From NCBI GenBank assembly GCA_000467715.1, contig AJFK01000212.1, forward strand, positions 1 through 41,078: DNA of 41,078 bases, in the 5' to 3' direction. The DNA comes from Hysterium pulicare CBS 123377. Its lineage: Eukaryota > Ascomycota > Dothideomycetes > Hysteriales > Hysteriaceae. Each line of letters starts with the position of its first letter. The first letter of the stretch is position 1. Below, piece by piece: positions 10,701 through 21,999 of the stretch. The position numbers and the translations under genes were made by a program. Below the pieces are notes generated by a model. It had not been told where the DNA came from and ran no database searches. It saw only the letters and a program-made list of their open reading frames with translations.

Positions 10701-12384
10701 CGCTGCAAGCACTGCCAGCGAAGCCCAAAAGTCTGGTCCTAAATCTGAAGATCGAAAGGATACATTTTCGAGCTTCGGCCCGGCCTCAACAAGTCGCGAG
10801 ATTCCTGGTGCCTTTCCTGGGGATATGAATTCGCCAATTCAACAAGAGCCTACTGGAGAGAGCAGTCTCAGCGATCGAAGCAAGAGCAGCAATCGACAGC
10901 CAGAAGGAGTCCAGAACAATCGCTCAGACCCTTTCTCTCTGAACAGGGACCAACAGCGAGGCCCAAGCGCTGCCAAAGTTGATTTTGACGCTGCATTCGC
11001 TGGCTTTGGGAGTGGGCGCCAATTCCAGGAGAGGCAGCCCACGGGATCGTCGGTGAACGGACCTTCCGATTCGGCGGCGGCAAGCAAATTCAACAAAGAG
11101 TTTCCCCCGATTGAAGACCTTGGTCACGACGACGATAGCGATAGTAATAGCGAGCAAGGGTTTGCAGACAACTTCACCTCCGCGTCCCCACAACAACATC
11201 GCCAAGGCCGCGGACAAAGCCAAGGCCAGCCGCAATCAAGGCCAGCTACAGGGACAACAGGCGGCGATGCGACCACGGACGACTTCTTGAGACATCGTCC
11301 CATTGTGACACAGACTGATTCGAGCGCGAGTGCTCTGCCCAGCCCAGGAGCGCAAAAGTCACCACCAACCTATGATCAAACGGTGGGTACGAACAACAGA
11401 AGTGGATCGAATCAATTTCCCCCAGAGTTTGGCGGATTACTTCCATCCCGACAGGACCCAACCGTCTCTCCTCCCGGGTCTCAATCCCCGGAGAAGAGCT
11501 TCAGTTCACCAACCACAGGGGGTCAAGGGGCAGCGTTATTTGGTGGCGCACTCTCCTCGAAAGCGGGTACCTCTGCGCCAACAACCGCATTCTCTGCGTC
11601 ACCTCCTCCAGCAGACACGCCCACTTCAACTGTTCCGTCGGATGCTTATCACTCAGCCGTATCGTTCCCGAGCGTCGAGACTAATAAGGGTTCATCGTCT
11701 ACGGCTAATCCCCCCCAGGCAGCAAAATCCACGTTCAATGATGACTTCGAATCTGGTTTTGACGATCTATCAGAGGCTAAAGAGGTGGACGAGAAGACAG
11801 ACGATGATTTCATGCTCGGCTCTCATCATCGCGAAGGTCTTGACGAATTCAACCCGGTATTTGACTCGCCTGCGGCCTCAAAATCAAACACAATGGCATC
11901 TCAGCAGACACCAACCGGTAAACCAGCCCACGGAGCAGAAGATAGTTTCAGCGATTTTGAGCATCTTTCCCAGAGTTTTGGACAAGCTAAAGCCCCGCAG
12001 CAACCTACTGCAACATCGACACAAGATTGGGACGCCATCTTCTCCAGTCTTGATTCTGCTCCACATGAGAAAGCATCAGGGGCCCAAGGCGACCTCGGCA
12101 AATCTGCGTTTGATAGCCTTGGGGTGGATGAGCCCTCAACTTCGACCTCGAAGCAGTCTCAAATGCCACAGCTTGCCAGAGCACTCAGCGCAGGAACGGA
12201 ACACGACGACCCTATATTGAAAAAGCTAACTGGAATGGGTTATGCAAGGGGAGATGCCCTAGCAGCGCTCGAAAAATTTGACTATGATATTAATAAGGTC
12301 AGTAAAATATCCATATCTAGCCTTAACCTGATGCAGCATCTGATAATTTTTAAGGCGGCAGATTATCTAACCTCCGGCCACTAA
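7742..12384 (+). CDS. EDE1: EH-domain endocytic scaffold Ede1/Eps15-like (5 exons)
   Basis: Early-arriving scaffold of clathrin-mediated endocytosis at the plasma membrane, orthologous in layout to yeast Ede1 and animal Eps15. Exons: 7742-7772, 7842-8117, 8171-8365, 8420-12297 and 12355-12384, 1469 residues in all. Three EH domains are seen at about 18-105, 145-240 and 290-385, each with a DxxxxGxxxxxE-type EF-hand loop and an IWxLAD core (IWQIADTENRG, IWNLADTEQRG, IWDLADIKSEG). A Pro/Gln/Ser-rich linker follows, then a coiled coil at about 525-705 with heptad Leu, Glu and Gln. After that comes a long Ser/Thr/Pro-rich disordered region with DPF-like motifs, and a C-terminal UBA domain (LTGMGYARGDALAALEKFDYDINKA) for ubiquitin binding. 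The last coding exon supplies only ten codons, stop included. Introns are 69, 53, 54 and 57 nt; three are multiples of three without in-frame stops. The start is set by the short exon 1 joining cleanly to NHPILNLTPEE. Confidence 0.95.
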
Positions 12385-12911
12385 TTGGAGATGGGACCCG
12401 ATTGGTATTACCAGCATTGATGTTTTGTGTAAAATATTACCCTCTCTCGACATAGCCTGGTATCAAATAGGTTAGCGTTAGTTGGCGTATAGCAGCTCTT
12501 CGATTCTAAGTCACGTTAGCAAGCAAACCAGCGCGCATATGGACGGTCTTTTATTTTCGCCGATCGTTCTGTACACCTATTTTGGTCGGACTTCCATGTC
12601 AATCATTCAAATAATTTGGCCAGAAGCCTTTCGTTTTGCATATATAGTCGGTAGTAAATTCCACTTTGTAGTTTTTCAATGTATAACCATCATAGTGGGC
12701 GAAAGAACGTGACTACCAAGACTATGTCAGTCTCCTTTATTCTACCTCCCACCAAACTGCATAGATCGTTTCGATGTAAGAAGCTACAAAGCCAGTTCGC
12801 TTCATGAGGCGGATCTGGAAAGTAAATTGGTTATGCTGTGCTGCCGCGAGAGCTTGGAAAAGGCTATGTTTGAAGAGCCACGAAATAACTTATCCCCGTA
12901 TACCGTCCTGC
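12385..12911. other. Convergent intergenic region EDE1 / FAD oxidoreductase
   Basis: A 527-bp region between two convergent stop codons, presumably both 3' UTRs and terminators. A 76-codon frame inside it has no recognisable motif. I see nothing else. Confidence 0.35.
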
Positions 12912-14176
12912 TCATATGTATCTTCTAGGGTCCAAACTCCTCAAATCCGCACTCTTGGCCTTGCCTTCCCAGACCAACTCAGCCAAACACTTGCCTGTCG
13001 CAGGCGCATTCTGGATCCCCCAACAGGTATGTCCAGCGCCTATGAACAGCCCCTTTACACCAGTCTCTCCGATTAACGGCCCGCCTCCTTGACTCACATT
13101 CGGTAAATAACAAGCTTGTCTCGTGGTCACTTCTCCACTCCTCAGTTCATCGCTGATACTCCCGACGTACTCGATGATGTCTTCACAACGACTGAGATCC
13201 ACTTGTACGAGATCACTCGCCTCCGGAAGCGGAATCAATGTGTCTCCTTCTCCACACGCATAGACTTCATTGTTGGGGCGCGCGTATATCTCTGGCGTTA
13301 CGGTATGCGAGCGCTTACCCTTGGGTAGCTGGATGCTAGTAAATAGAGCATAAGCGGAGACCGGCCTAGAAGGACGGATTGTGACACTATGTGCCCTTAA
13401 TGCGGATATAGGTAATTTCTTCTCTATCGTTTGCGTCCAGGGTCCGGCTGTCAAGATCACCGTATCTGCCTCTAGTTGCCTCCTTTCTCTATTCTCCTTA
13501 CTCAGGTACGTCACAGATTCAACACTCGTCGCATTCGAGGAGCGATTTATACTCGTCACAGACCCATACACAATCTCCACTCCGTGCTCTTCCGCAAGCC
13601 GGGCCATAGATGTGGTGAACTGGTAAGGGTGTACTTGTGCTGTGGTCGTCGGATCACCCATCTCGTCATACCCACACACTCCTTCCGCAATCACCCAATC
13701 CAAGTCTTTAGGCACGCCTGCTGCTCTTAATAAACCAATAGCCTCCTGTGTCCTTTTATGTAACGAGACTGCGTCTCCCTCAATACTCTTCTTGCCGTTC
13801 GTAGGTACTCTGCCTCTCGCATCTACCTGCCCGCAATGCACGGCTCTGTAGCCCCACCGCTCCGCTCCGCCATACTGGTCTGCGAGCTCTTCGTGTAATC
13901 GGTAGCTCAGAGGGACGATGCACTTCGGGTACGCCCAAAGAGCCAACAGTCCTCCTGCCTTTCCACTTGCACCCCCTGCTATTTTTGTAGCCTCTAGTAA
14001 GGTGACTTTATGGATCGATGGATTGAAGAAAGGATGATGCGAGAGAAAATACGCGGTCGTTGAGCCAATGATTCCGCCGCCTATGGATCAATGTCAGTAT
14101 ATCGAGTTGTGGGAGGTGCTAAGGAGGGGCATGAGAGTGGACCTATTATGACAATGTTCTTCCTTTGCTCAGACAT
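12912..14176 (-). CDS. FAD-dependent oxidoreductase, DAO family (Tda3-like, 2 exons)
   Basis: D-amino-acid-oxidase-fold flavoprotein. Exons 14176-14143 and 14080-12912 encode 400 residues. The N-terminus spells a strand plus the dinucleotide-binding GxGxxG (NIVIIGGGIIGSTTAYFL); the intron falls within the first of these glycines. GGASGKAGG follows, a feature of DAO-family FAD binding. Near the C-terminus GLFIGAGHTCWGIQNAPATG is the second FAD-contacting segment, and its CWGIQNAPATGK wording is what I associate with yeast Tda3, a putative oxidoreductase linked to endosome-Golgi traffic. Substrate is unknown. An in-frame ATG at 14269 would add 31 residues rich in Arg, Ser and aromatics (MIPTFRLELGSPKIYF), which could act as a mitochondrial presequence; I chose 14176 because the Rossmann strand then starts at residue 7. 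It is convergent with EDE1. Confidence 0.88.
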
Positions 14177-14783
14177 GGTTGATTTCGCCCAAGTACGATA
14201 AGAGCGATTTACCAGTGAACGGAAATATATCTTTGGGGAGCCTAATTCGAGTCTGAATGTTGGTATCAACGAAGTGGGCGAGTGACACGCTGTTGCTTAT
14301 CAACATAACACAAATGAATGCATCTCGTTTACATAGATACGTCATAGTACTATAAGAGGGGGGAGTGCACGACTCGGCCTCTGGACGTGGTGACTATCCA
14401 CATCTGAACTCTGCAACAGCCCGTGGATGAGCCTTCCCAGCGCAAGAGCTCCCCTTTTCATCATGATTGTTCGCCCACTTGCTTTATGATAACAAGGGAT
14501 TGGGGGAAAAGTTAGAAACCCAATTTCGTTGTAATTTCGATGTTTTGCTGATGCAGAACTGTGTGGTTCTTAGAAATTTCGTCTGCCTCCACTAACTTTC
14601 CGTCTACAGTGAGTTGCAGTCTGCAAGCTCATCTTGAAAGTGCTTAGATACGCAATGCCTGTGCCAGTACCAGTTCGGGCATGCTTAGACTCTAAAGGCA
14701 ATCCCAAACACTCCTTTGCCCTACCTTTGTAGAGCGCGCCTCTCCACAAACCTAGAACATTGCTATCACACCCTGGAGGAAGG
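14177..14783. other. Intergenic region between WW-domain gene and FAD oxidoreductase
   Basis: About 600 bp holding the promoter of the oxidoreductase and the 3' UTR of the WW-domain gene. A frame at 14570-14881 is the antisense shadow of the Gly-rich tail. Nothing else is evident. Confidence 0.35.
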
Positions 14784-15781
14784 TTAAAAGTCGCCGCCGC
14801 CGAAGTCACCACCCCCATCTCCTCCACCATAATCTCCTCCGCCATCTCCTCCGCCATAATCCCCTCCACCATCCCCACCATCCCCGCCCTCTAATGCTTC
14901 GCCTAAGAGTACGCCGCCTAGCAAACCGCCGCCCACTCCCAAAGCAGCTGCCCCGCCAGTACCAAGCCCCCCGCCTTGTCGCTTTGGAGGTTGTTGATAG
15001 TACTGTTGCTGAGAATATCCGCCACCATAGTAACCTTGTTGCTGAGGGTATCCTCCATATCCAGGAGCTGGAGAACCATACGGCTGCTGAGAGGGGTATC
15101 CGGCTTGCGGCGGCCTGGAATGGGAACCGGCTTTGCCTAGCAATTTCCCTAGGAAGCTCCCTTTGGATTTGCCCTTCTCGCCCTCTGGTAATGGTGATTG
15201 AGCTTGGTAACCTTGTTGTCCATACTGTTGGCCGTATCCGTACCCACCGGGCTGCGCCGCATCAGATTGTTGGTAGTAGCCGTCTGACGCGCCTCTGCTA
15301 TTCGGCCTCCCAAGCCTCGCATTCTCCTCTTCCTGCAGCTTACGCGCCAGTCTCTCGTCTTCACTGATATCGTGGCTCGAGCCTGGGCCGCCTGCCCCTC
15401 CCGAGGCGGCGTATGGATTGTTGGAGGACAAGCCCGTTTTCTCAGCAGAAAGATGCTTCGCGTCGCCAGAAAGGTAGGAAGGAGGCGGACCGCCAGGCGC
15501 TTCTTCACCTGGAGGATAGACTGGCTCGGTTGGTTTGTCCCATTGGGATTTCTTGGTGTAGGTGTTCACGTAGAACCATTCGCTGTACTGAGCTGTAGGA
15601 TGGAGGTGGTCAATCCTGCGGTCGGATGCAACGGAAAAGGGGATGAAGGCACTTACCATTCCAGACGGCTTTCCACCCTTCTGGTAGTTTTGGAGGCGGT
15701 GGACCCTGTAATAAATCAGTCCCTGTTCTGAAGGCAGGCTTGAGGATCGTCGCTCACTGAAGGAGGCGCAAAGTCGGCCAT
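14784..15781 (-). CDS. WW-domain protein with Gln/Tyr/Gly-rich tail (Wwm1-like, 3 exons)
   Basis: Exons 15781-15758, 15705-15657 and 15592-14784 give 293 residues. The N-terminus is a Pro-rich lead (MADFAPPSGPPPPKLPEGW) into one WW domain. It starts at LPEGWKAVWN, has the Tyr-Phe-Tyr core (EWFYVN) and ends KKSQWDKPTEP, so both signature Trp residues are present. WW domains bind Pro-rich ligands. The middle has a SEDERLARKLQEEE helix, then a low-complexity region of PQQQGYYGGGY-type segments. A short Gly/Ala hydrophobic stretch (GTGGAAALGVGGGLLGGVLLGEAL) precedes a Gly-Asp tail built from near-identical GGGDYGGGDG units. This order resembles yeast Wwm1, a metacaspase-interacting protein, and related fungal proteins; the functional link is inference. 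The small intron-bounded exons are forced by the WW frame. Confidence 0.85.
14787..14890 (-). repeat. Gly-Asp-rich tandem repeat at the end of the WW gene
   Basis: Imperfect ~30-bp units of a GGA/GGC-rich sequence encode repeated GGGDYGGGDG motifs, the last two with Phe replacing Tyr. The repeat ends right at the stop codon. Such repeats vary in copy number by slippage. Confidence 0.6.
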
Positions 15782-16490
15782 GAGATTCGACTTGGCGTTT
15801 ACTTGGCTACTCTAGTAGGTGATGCAGAAGGTGTTAGAGGAGAGACTGAGGGATTAAGCTGGAGCGACCAGATTGGGGGTGGGGTTTAATACCTATGGGG
15901 CGGGGCGTTCCAAGATTGGTGCGAAGCTAGCTGACAGGGCTGTGGGTGCGTAATCGACGTAATACATTTGTGGCTGTGTTCGAGTGGCGTGACGCAGGGA
16001 CTACACATGCACGTGACATGGTATGGAATCGAGAATAAAACTTCAAAGATTGTATAACCTTTGGGCCTTTGGGGTGGGAAAATCAAGGAAAGGGCTGATA
16101 GGGTGTTTCCTTGCGTTCTATTGCTGAGTGGAATGGGGGAACGGGGATTAGGCTAGTTCGCACCGGTGAGGCTATGTGTTCGAGTAAATTGGAAAGCCGG
16201 ATAGCTAATGCACATAGGCAGACGCCCGCCAGATATCACGATTCAATTCGGTGGAAACAGTTATTAATATTCCATGCAATGCTGGAAAATACTCATTTGG
16301 TCGAGAAAGTGATACCTGATGCATTGCATTAAGATTAGTATCAGCGAAGATAGTGCAGTTTACTCGAAACTGTGCCATGGCACTTCTTCATGAATATTAG
16401 CTGTAAAAATAGTCTTGTTCTTTCCAATCAACTATGCAAGTGTACAAGGGATCCAAGATGGCTTCTCCCCCAAGCCCTCGAGCATGATCT
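15782..16490. other. Intergenic region upstream of the WW-domain gene
   Basis: A 709-bp gap with the WW gene promoter on the left and the 3' end of the F-box-like gene on the right. Frames at 16111-16332 and 16372-16698 show no motif and are treated as noise. Nothing else is seen. Confidence 0.35.
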
Positions 16491-17507
16491 TCAGCCTTCG
16501 GGCCAGTTCTCCCCCACAACCCATCCTTCAGCTTCCTCCTTCTTGTCTCCGAGCCGTCGCCATACCGTACTTATGACTCTAGCCCCAGGATTCGGCCTCG
16601 TGAGTAATTTCACGCCGGTGCCCCTCCTTCCCCTCCACACTTCCATATCTATCTTTCCGCCGCAAATATTTCTCAACACCTCAACCACCGGTGAATGATC
16701 ATCTCCCCATACACTGCTGTACGCGTTTTCGTCAGGGTAGAAAATCCGGGTTTCGAGTTTCAAGAAGAGCGGGACGGAGGAAGGTGTGGGGGAGAGAAGG
16801 GTCCGGGTTAGAGTACCAAGAGCGTAGTGAGCGGTCAGGGTTGTGGATGGAGAATGCGGTGACAGGTTTTGTGGGATCGCGAGTTGACCAAAGCCAGGGA
16901 AGACGCCGCGGATACGAGGCCGTTGGGTGCGGGATGTATTGGACGATTCAGAAGTAGCAGAGGATTCGGAAGTAGAAGAAAGTAGCCTGGCAAGCGTGTT
17001 GTAGGGAGGCGGCACCTGGAGGTTGTAGTATCCGCAGATATACACGCAGCGCGCTTGGCGGAGGAGATTCGGGTACAGCGACTTGAGAATGATGATGCCG
17101 TAAGGATAACTCAGATACAGACTGATGCCTCCTTTGGTTGGTCCCGATTTGCGCAGTCTCATGTACTCACCCAGTTCGGCATTCACCTGCTTGTTCGTTT
17201 GCAGCAAAGCGAGAGGTGTGGGGTGTGGTAGATGTGTTGAATAGCCACGTTCTCTAGGTACTCTAGGGGGTTCGGAGACTGAGAGTAGAGACGGATCGCA
17301 ATGGCTTCGAACCACAGGGACATGATGCGGTGGGAGGCCTGGAATTTCGGTCCGGGGGGTACAGCTTTTCTCGTCTGCACCTTCAACAGCGGCACTTGTA
17401 ATTGTAACAGAGTTCGCGTCGGAGAGGGCAAATTCGTAGATGGCCAGGCGCAGTTCCGTAGGCAGCTCGAGGAAATATGGCCGCGGTGATGAAGCCGGAG
17501 TAGGCAT
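16491..17507 (-). CDS. Fungal F-box/2EXR-like hypothetical protein (single exon)
   Basis: Intronless gene of 338 residues from the chosen start. The N-terminal FLELPTELRLAIYEFAL is the hallmark of a very large family of fungal proteins with a degenerate F-box or 2EXR domain, most of unknown function. It is followed by PLALLQTNKQVNAELGEYM, the second conserved helix of that family (usually LLxxCRQIxxEa). The remainder has a Ser/Thr-rich insert and a C-terminal half with no recognised motif. If it is a true F-box protein it would recruit substrates to an SCF ubiquitin ligase, but that is inference. The frame is open up to an ATG at 17663, which would add 52 residues including a hydrophobic run (LLLCLASVYISGA). 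I chose 17507 because the family motif normally lies near the N-terminus. Confidence 0.75.
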   Translation of the reverse strand: MPTPASSPRPYFLELPTELRLAIYEFALSDANSVTITSAAVEGADEKSCTPRTEIPGLPPHHVPVVRSHCDPSLLSVSEPPRVPRERGYSTHLPHPTPLALLQTNKQVNAELGEYMRLRKSGPTKGGISLYLSYPYGIIILKSLYPNLLRQARCVYICGYYNLQVPPPYNTLARLLSSTSESSATSESSNTSRTQRPRIRGVFPGFGQLAIPQNLSPHSPSTTLTAHYALGTLTRTLLSPTPSSVPLFLKLETRIFYPDENAYSSVWGDDHSPVVEVLRNICGGKIDMEVWRGRRGTGVKLLTRPNPGARVISTVWRRLGDKKEEAEGWVVGENWPEG

Positions 17508-17754
17508 GCTCGACGGTGGATAGGTGGACAGAGACCTGCTCTGCTTGGTGGCATGGGGCAACGTCGGCGATGGTGTGAACTTAAACTTAAGCCTAACGGA
17601 GCGAGTCGCACCCGAGATGTAGACGGATGCCAAGCACAACAACAAACTGTATGGACCTAACAATCACCATAATACGCTAAACTGTTGTGAATTCGGAGGC
17701 ACTGCTTCCCACAGCTATTACTCCATCAAACAATTTGATATTATACTATGATTT

Positions 17755-20243
17755 CTAAATGAGAAGCGCAAATAGTAGGTACGTCTTCTTACCATAATCG
17801 GTAGCACTCTTGCCAAGCCGACTGCGGCTGGATTCATCCGCATCCAGGGCTTTCTCCAAGATGTTTAACAGCGGTTGAAATGAACCCCCTTGCACCTGTG
17901 ATTCTGGAGATCCAAGATAGTGCTGGATAAATAGAACATCGAAGAGTAGCTGCTTAAGTTTTTCGTTTCGCGTTTCCTTTCTCCCGTGCTTCTCGTTGTT
18001 CGTGTATTCTTCCTTTCCTTCTTCGCCAGCATTCTGGGGGATCCAGGGCGCGCCTGGCTGGTCAGCGTTTGACGTTATGAACGTCCAAATCTCGCCCCAG
18101 AGACTACAGACTTCCGCACTACCCACATTTCTCATCACACGGACTGCATCAGGAGTCCATAAATCACCGCCATAACTTCCCATATCCTTCGTCAAGGTCT
18201 GCAAAAACCCGAATGTGGCAGGCGAAGGTTGAATCGGCAACGGGGGGTTTCCTTCCCATAGAATACGGCCTTGGGGGCGTTGAGAACGTGCAAAGTGGAG
18301 GAGTGACTTCTTATAAGCTTGTAATGATGGCTGTACAACATGCCTTGTCAGAGTCAGATAAAGAGGCTCAAAGAGTGCCGACGTGAAGGGGTTGAAGAGC
18401 GGAACGGATCTCGTGTCTCGAAGCCACAGTCTGGGAAGACGCTCGCCGATTTCTCGAGTGACTCGGATGACGAACACAGTCTGATAAGTCTTGGATTTCT
18501 GGGTGCTAGAAGTTAAATGAGCTATCATGTCCGTAATACTCTCGGTAAACTTCGTCAAGGCATCTGTGAGTCCCTCTTGCGTAGCTTCCTCGAGTAGTCT
18601 AGGGTCTTCCTCGCTCAGCAGACTTTGTTTAGAATCAAGTCCAAGATCGTCCTCTGAATCTCCTGACTCATCCTCGAAATGGCTATCCCATTGTACCTCC
18701 TTCATGCTCTTGATAATAGATTTAAGCTCCGATACAGATTCAGACCATCTCTCGTACTTTTCTAGCACGCGAAGTACTGTTTCATCCTGTCCGTGACTCT
18801 CATTAAGAATATGTTGTTTGAATGCTTGTGCACCGTTGCTTATATCCATCAACGTTGAAGTGGAAGTCCAGAGAAAGGTGTTAGGGTCCGTGTCAGTAGA
18901 AGCGCATTCTGCTATCACATTGGAGATCTCAGAGGCAATAGTAGAGAGTCCTTGGGCACGGTTCCACGCAATGCTCCTCAGCTGAGAGTTCAATACATCT
19001 CGAAGATCATCAAGCACTGCAGAAGATCTTAGTCCCGGCATTCTAGTAGTTGAACCCATCCAAGTCTCAATCAAATCATGTCTGAGTGATGAAGTTGTCG
19101 ATAGACTTTTCGTATCTGACAATGCAGCCGTTATCCCCTGCAAAAATGCAGAGATAGCTTGCTTGGCCCACGAGTTTAGCAACTTCTCCGCATCGGATTT
19201 TTGTAGCTCGTCATGGCGTGACCAAGGGGTATAGTTCCGGGTTTCCTGTGCAATCCAGCGTTCTTGGGTGTCCAGATTCAATTCAGCGAGCGTTCTAACC
19301 TCCGGATCTTGCATGAGGGGCTGTGCCTTCAGCTTGAATAGTGAGTCCGCAAGTCGCCGAGGGAAAATCGCAACAGTATCATGGAATGTTCTCAAGCATA
19401 GATTGAGACTATTCATACCATCCATAGTTACGTCTTGGTGATTTCTGAAGGATGCTTTAATCGCCTCCATTCGGACATGATGAAAGTGTCTTAGAACGTC
19501 CGTGGGCGTAGAGCTTGTGGCTAGCGAGTAAGCACACATTCCCTCCATGAGCGAGATTGTTTCAGCAATAGGACTGGAAAACTGCTTGGCTATTCGAGCC
19601 AACAATCTCCGACGCAGGGTTCCGAGCTTGTCCCGAGTCTGATCAACTAATGGAGGTGGAATCTTGGATTGTGAAAGGTCCTTGTGAATAAGTCGTGCTA
19701 TTACCAGAACCTTCGCGGCAAGCAGATAGGTCCGGTCCTTCTTCATCAATCGGTTGATGACAATCGGACAAATCTGAAGGATTGAAAGTTGTGATGCGAA
19801 TGCATATCGTAGCTGATCTATAATCGTAGGATTGGTCAATTGCTTCTTATGTATTTGTTCTCAGCCCGAACACACTGACCGCGCGTCCGTAGAAAATTGT
19901 CCATCCTTGTGGTATTTTGGGATAGTCGATCCACGGCACGCGAATTGCACCTTTGACCTACCCGACCTAAAACAGTCTCTACGCCTAGCATATTCTCTTC
20001 CATGTGAATGATTATTTCGGCGGTATCGAGAAGATCGCGATAGCTTGCTCTATGTTATCTTGTCAGTTGTGCGATCTTTCGATATAGAAACAATACCCAC
20101 CCAACAAGGGAACGGAGCTTCTCGCGGTTGTCGCCAGCATTGGAGCGAAGCTGACTCTCCAGCTTGCGAACAATTGGAACCGGATATTGAAAAGCATCTT
20201 CCCAAGACTTGAAGGATCGGGGATCGGGAGCTTCTGTAGTCAT
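17755..20243 (-). CDS. COG1: Conserved oligomeric Golgi complex subunit 1 (3 exons)
   Basis: Subunit of the COG tethering complex, which captures retrograde vesicles at the Golgi. Exons 20243-20101, 20049-19880 and 19817-17755 give 791 residues. The N-terminal ~95 residues match the Vps51/Cog1 N-terminal helix region: FKSWEDAFQYPVPIVRKLES, then SYRDLLDTAEIIIHMEENM, which forms the inter-subunit coiled coil. Helical repeats follow (YAFASQLSILQICPIVINRL; LLAAKVLVIARLIHKDLS). The C-terminus reads YGKKTYLLFALLI, matching the end of fungal Cog1 proteins, so the GTAAGA inside it is not used as a donor. For intron 2 I chose the acceptor at 19818 (ATTATAG) because it keeps phase with the donor at 19879; earlier AGs do not. 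The gene ends 91 bp from the longer reading of the F-box-like gene. Confidence 0.88.
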
Positions 20244-20466
20244 GGTAAGTAGTGAAACATATCAAAAAATGCACGACTACATCTACCCTCGAGCGCACAC
20301 GCTGAATCGGTCCGACGTTATTGCGAGCGACATTTAGTATCTCACGTGATCAGTGTTACCTAATAATATTGGTATCACAAAGGGGTCATGTTGGATCATA
20401 AATTGTAGCATGAGGTCGCCTTTGATCAAGTCTTCTAGCTGAAGGCATAATAAGGCCGTCCATATC

Positions 20467-21877
20467 TCATTCTTCTACACTATCCTCATCATCTTCTTGC
20501 CTCCGCTTCGCCAATACTTCTTTCCACTGTCTCGCAAATTCTCGAAGACTGCCTTCTCCACCTCTACTAGCATCTACAACATCCCGTGGAAGCTTATGAG
20601 CGCTATATTGGGGCGTAGTGAAGCCGTAAGCTTCAGGATCATCCCGACGAACAAGTCGAAATTCTGGAATGAGGAGTTCTTCAGTCTCCCACCCCCCCGA
20701 ATCTGTTGACGCATTATTCGCTGTTTGCTCCCGATCATCACCGCTCTGCAAAACCAGAGGTCGTGACACTACTGTCTCTTCTGAGGTCAAAGGTAGAGGA
20801 TCGGGTAAGGTGAGCAATTCCAGCCAACTGAATAGCAAAGGGTCAGTCCTTTGTGCCCACGGGTTGATATCCACAAGCCAAACACGATTGTGAGGTGGTG
20901 GGACGTAGACATCGAACGCAAAGTTCTCATCCGGAAATGTGTCCCGCAGCCGTACGTCAAAGAAGCGTTGAATCGTATCGCGCAACTTATCTTGCATCTT
21001 GAAGAGAAATTCGAAGTGGTTGAGGTCACGCTGGCACAACGCGATGAGTCTGCGTCGTCGCACGAAACAACGAAATTCAACCGACGGATTTAATGTTATG
21101 TGCTTGCGGAGTACTAGATGGAAAGGTATCTTTGCCACGGATAAACTAGTGCTCTCTTCCACGTCGTCCTTGGCATCATCTTTGACGGTGTCGTCAAAGG
21201 CGTGTTCTAAATCGTGAGTGATGAAGTCACTCGACTTCAGGAGCAGGTAGACATCACTGGGCGTTCTACATTCCATACTGTTGGTTGCCGCTATCCAAGT
21301 GGCGTCTTTCGGAGCAGACCAGTTCAGCTTCGGAACGACCTTCCCACCCAGGTCCTCTATAGTTGATTTGATAACTTCATGTACGTCGCGCCATGGGGTC
21401 GACGGATCGCCTCCCTCATCTTCTGAATCCGACGCATTCTCGGCGGCGGAGAATATTCCGCTATCAGTGTCGGACCATTGGGAATGTTCGTTGTCCTCGG
21501 GCGGGAGAATTATGCCGTCGGCACGAAGGTAGGTGAGGAACGGATCAGATAGAGGAATGAGCCGAGCCTTTGGGGTGATGGCCCTATAGCTTTAACAAAT
21601 CAATCAGTGTTTGAATGACTGGTGAGCGATAGAGAAAGTACCGGGGATACCAAGCATGGGAGGAGCAGTTGAGAATATGACTCTTCGTGACTGGAGGAAA
21701 GGGAAGCTCCGTCAAGACTTGTGACGGGCCTTTGGACTCGCTCGAAATTGCTGGAACCGCGGCCATATGGTTGTCGAAATCTTCGAATACCCTGTTGTCC
21801 GTGGTGATACGGAACTTCTTGTTAGTCACTTGTGGCGCAGGAGTTTCGGTTCCGTGTTTGGCTTTTGATGGAGACAT
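20467..21877 (-). CDS. CDC123: Cell division cycle protein 123, eIF2 assembly factor (2 exons)
   Basis: D123/Cdc123 family protein, an ATP-grasp-fold chaperone that binds eIF2-gamma and promotes eIF2 complex assembly in the cytosol. Exons 21877-21642 and 21583-20467 encode 450 residues. Family landmarks in order: [41 protein letters not shown], an acidic segment ([22 protein letters not shown]), [65 protein letters not shown], and the metal/ATP-site segment [20 protein letters not shown]. The single 58-nt intron splits the Arg after WYP. The N-terminus is uncertain: MSPSKAK at 21877 adds about 60 atypical residues before the conserved part, and MAAVPAIS at 21766 is an alternative. The gene is divergent from CWC21 with a 122-bp gap. 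Confidence 0.93.
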
Positions 21878-21999
21878 GGTGAATAGTGAGCCGGTGGGGC
21901 AAAATATAGGTATGAAAAGCGACGCGACCGAGTCATGTACGAATGCACCACACTGTCGGACCACCGCCAACACACTGCGACCACCAAATTCCATCTAGA
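21878..21999. promoter_or_regulatory. Short divergent promoter CDC123 / CWC21
   Basis: Only 122 bp separate the two opposed start codons, so both transcripts must start within this stretch or within the neighbouring 5' coding or leader regions. No single TATA box stands out. It is a candidate bidirectional promoter linking a translation factor and a splicing factor. Confidence 0.5.

Noticed and set aside
11330-12220. 296-codon plus-strand frame inside EDE1.
   Set aside because: It overlaps the EDE1 reading frame in the low-complexity Pro/Ser/Gln region and shows only its frame-shifted composition (Arg/His/Pro-rich). EDE1 domains before and after it are in one continuous frame.
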